Assembly (NCBI GenBank): GCA_024663395.1
Contig: JANFAH010000054.1
Coordinates: forward strand, 186,001 to 250,000
Direction: 5' to 3'
DNA: 64,000 nucleotides
Origin: Pisolithus tinctorius
Taxonomy: Eukaryota; Basidiomycota; Agaricomycetes; Boletales; Pisolithaceae
Both the position numbers and the translations under genes were made by a program. The notes under the pieces were generated by a model. It saw nothing but the letters and a program-made list of their open reading frames with translations. It ran no database searches and had not been told where the DNA came from. Position 1 is the first letter of the stretch. The number at the start of each line of letters is the position of its first letter. Positions 62,892 through 64,000 of this stretch are shown piece after piece.

Positions 62892-64000
62892 ATGCCTACC
62901 CAAGAAACCATATACGATGTCATTGGACTGGGATTTGGGCCAGCCAATCTTGCGGTCGCTGGGGTTTTCGTAGAGAGGGCAGGTCGAGTGAGTACCATCT
63001 ACCGATTGGCGTTCCAGCTCATTGGCTCACTGGAGCGTGAAGTCCCTTGCGGTTCCCCTTTCGAAAGTTCTGTTTATCGAAAGGCAAGAAGGGTTTGGGT
63101 GGCATCCAGGTATGCTGTTACCCGGCGCTCGCATGCAGATAAGGTGCGCCTGTGGTTAAGTTCCATCCCGAATCTATCCCTTATCGAAGAGCAATCAGCT
63201 TCCTGAAGGATCTGGCTACCCTCCGGTCTCCACAAAGCGAGATCACTTTTGTATCATACCTACATTCGCAGAACCGCCTTTTAGACTTCATCAACCGTGG
63301 TAGTAACTTTCCAACGCGCAAGGAATATTCGGACTACCTGGCCTGGGCGGCACGTTTCGTACAAGGTAAAGGTGTCACGGTTGTCTATGGCGAGAACGTG
63401 GTTGGTGTCTGCAAGAAAGATACCAAAACAATCGAAATACAGAGCACAGTCTTGTCGACCGGAAAACGTGTCGCACGGTTGACTAGTAAGGAAGATATAT
63501 TAGCCTGCGAAATCATTCTTACACTTCCGCTTAAGAGAACCTCATTATCTCACCGGGCGGCGAACCCCGGATACCCAAACCTTTGGAGAGCATCCAGGAC
63601 CAATTAATGGGGCGTATCATCCACAGTTCGACATACTTGATGTCTGTGGAAGTGTTACTGAAATCGCTGCAAGGCGAAAACTCTTTGGGACGGCCGTTCC
63701 GTATAGCTGTTATTGGTTCTGGTCAATCCGCAGCGGAAGTGATATTGGAGCTTCGTTCCCGGTTACAGTCAGTAACCCATACAAGCGAAGACAACCACAC
63801 ACTCGATATGATCATTCGAAAAGGGTCTCTTAAGCCTAGTGATGACTCCCCATTTTCGAACGAAATCTTCAACCCAGATGGTGTGCTGATACAAGAGAAG
63901 AGAGTCAACATTCATAACTGACCTTAGTTTCAGATACCGACATTGTTTTTGGCCTGCGGAGTTCTTCTGGCAGGCATCGCATACGCAAGGAGTACGCGAA
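62892..64000 (+). CDS. L-ornithine N5-monooxygenase (SidA/Sid1 type), 3' end outside the window
   Basis: Five exons are visible: 62892-62987, 63043-63143, 63199-63485, 63536-63880, 63934 to the edge; about 298 residues. The FAD-binding start is [17 protein letters not shown]. Then come the family blocks [38 protein letters not shown]-like [14 protein letters not shown] and [10 protein letters not shown]. The NADPH site is [15 protein letters not shown], followed by [13 protein letters not shown] and [12 protein letters not shown]. The C-terminal part, with the rest of the substrate region, is missing because the window ends. The enzyme hydroxylates ornithine at N5, the committed step of hydroxamate siderophore synthesis. 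It is divergent from the NRPS, as in known basidiomycete ferrichrome loci. Confidence 0.93.

Overview
The window is nuclear DNA of a filamentous basidiomycete, most likely a mushroom-forming Agaricomycete. Nearly every gene is cut by many short introns (mostly 45-65 nt, GT-AG with a few GC-AG). The proteins are fungal orthologues (Spt6, Spt8, Cmr1, Csm3, PRCC, Nup133, Pab1, SRP54, SCAMP, COA8). The right end carries a basidiomycete-style ferrichrome synthetase with a single adenylation domain. I rebuilt about 25 genes by hand. For almost all of them the exon sum is divisible by three and the joined protein reads through conserved motifs; exon coordinates are given in each entry.

Layout. 0.6-15.5 kb is a dense housekeeping block: CSM3 (-), CMR1 (-), histone H2B (+), PRCC (-), NUP133 (+), COA8 (-), a mitochondrial SAP-domain protein (-) and an unnamed ten-exon conserved protein (+). 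15.5-17.5 kb holds nothing I can support. 17.5-20.4 kb carries two tandem, intron-for-intron identical mitochondrial-type adenylate kinase genes (-). 20.5-23.6 kb has a small unknown gene, a secreted Ser/Thr-rich-type protein and a cysteine-rich single-pass membrane protein. 23.6-27.8 kb is a gene-poor island with two copies of an AAAATTTT-centred repeat motif.

27.8-43.4 kb is again dense: a Coq11-like Rossmann protein (-), a secreted barwin/expansin-like protein (-), SCAMP (+), PAB1 (+), a class I methyltransferase (-), SPT8 (-), SRP54 (+) and a small multi-pass membrane protein (-). 43.4-45.9 kb is a second gene-poor stretch. 45.9-53.8 kb holds a histidine acid phosphatase/phytase (+), SPT6 (-) and a stand-alone RIB2-like deaminase (+).

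53.8-64.0 kb is a hydroxamate siderophore locus. A 2430-residue NRPS with order A-T-C-T-C-T-C (-) is divergent from an L-ornithine N5-monooxygenase (+) that runs off the right edge. The ~1.06 kb between their start codons contains a perfect ATCWGATAA site, the reported consensus of fungal iron-responsive GATA repressors, so the pair is probably co-regulated by iron. The monooxygenase makes N5-hydroxyornithine. A transacylase, not seen here, would acylate it, and the NRPS would link it with the single A domain used iteratively.
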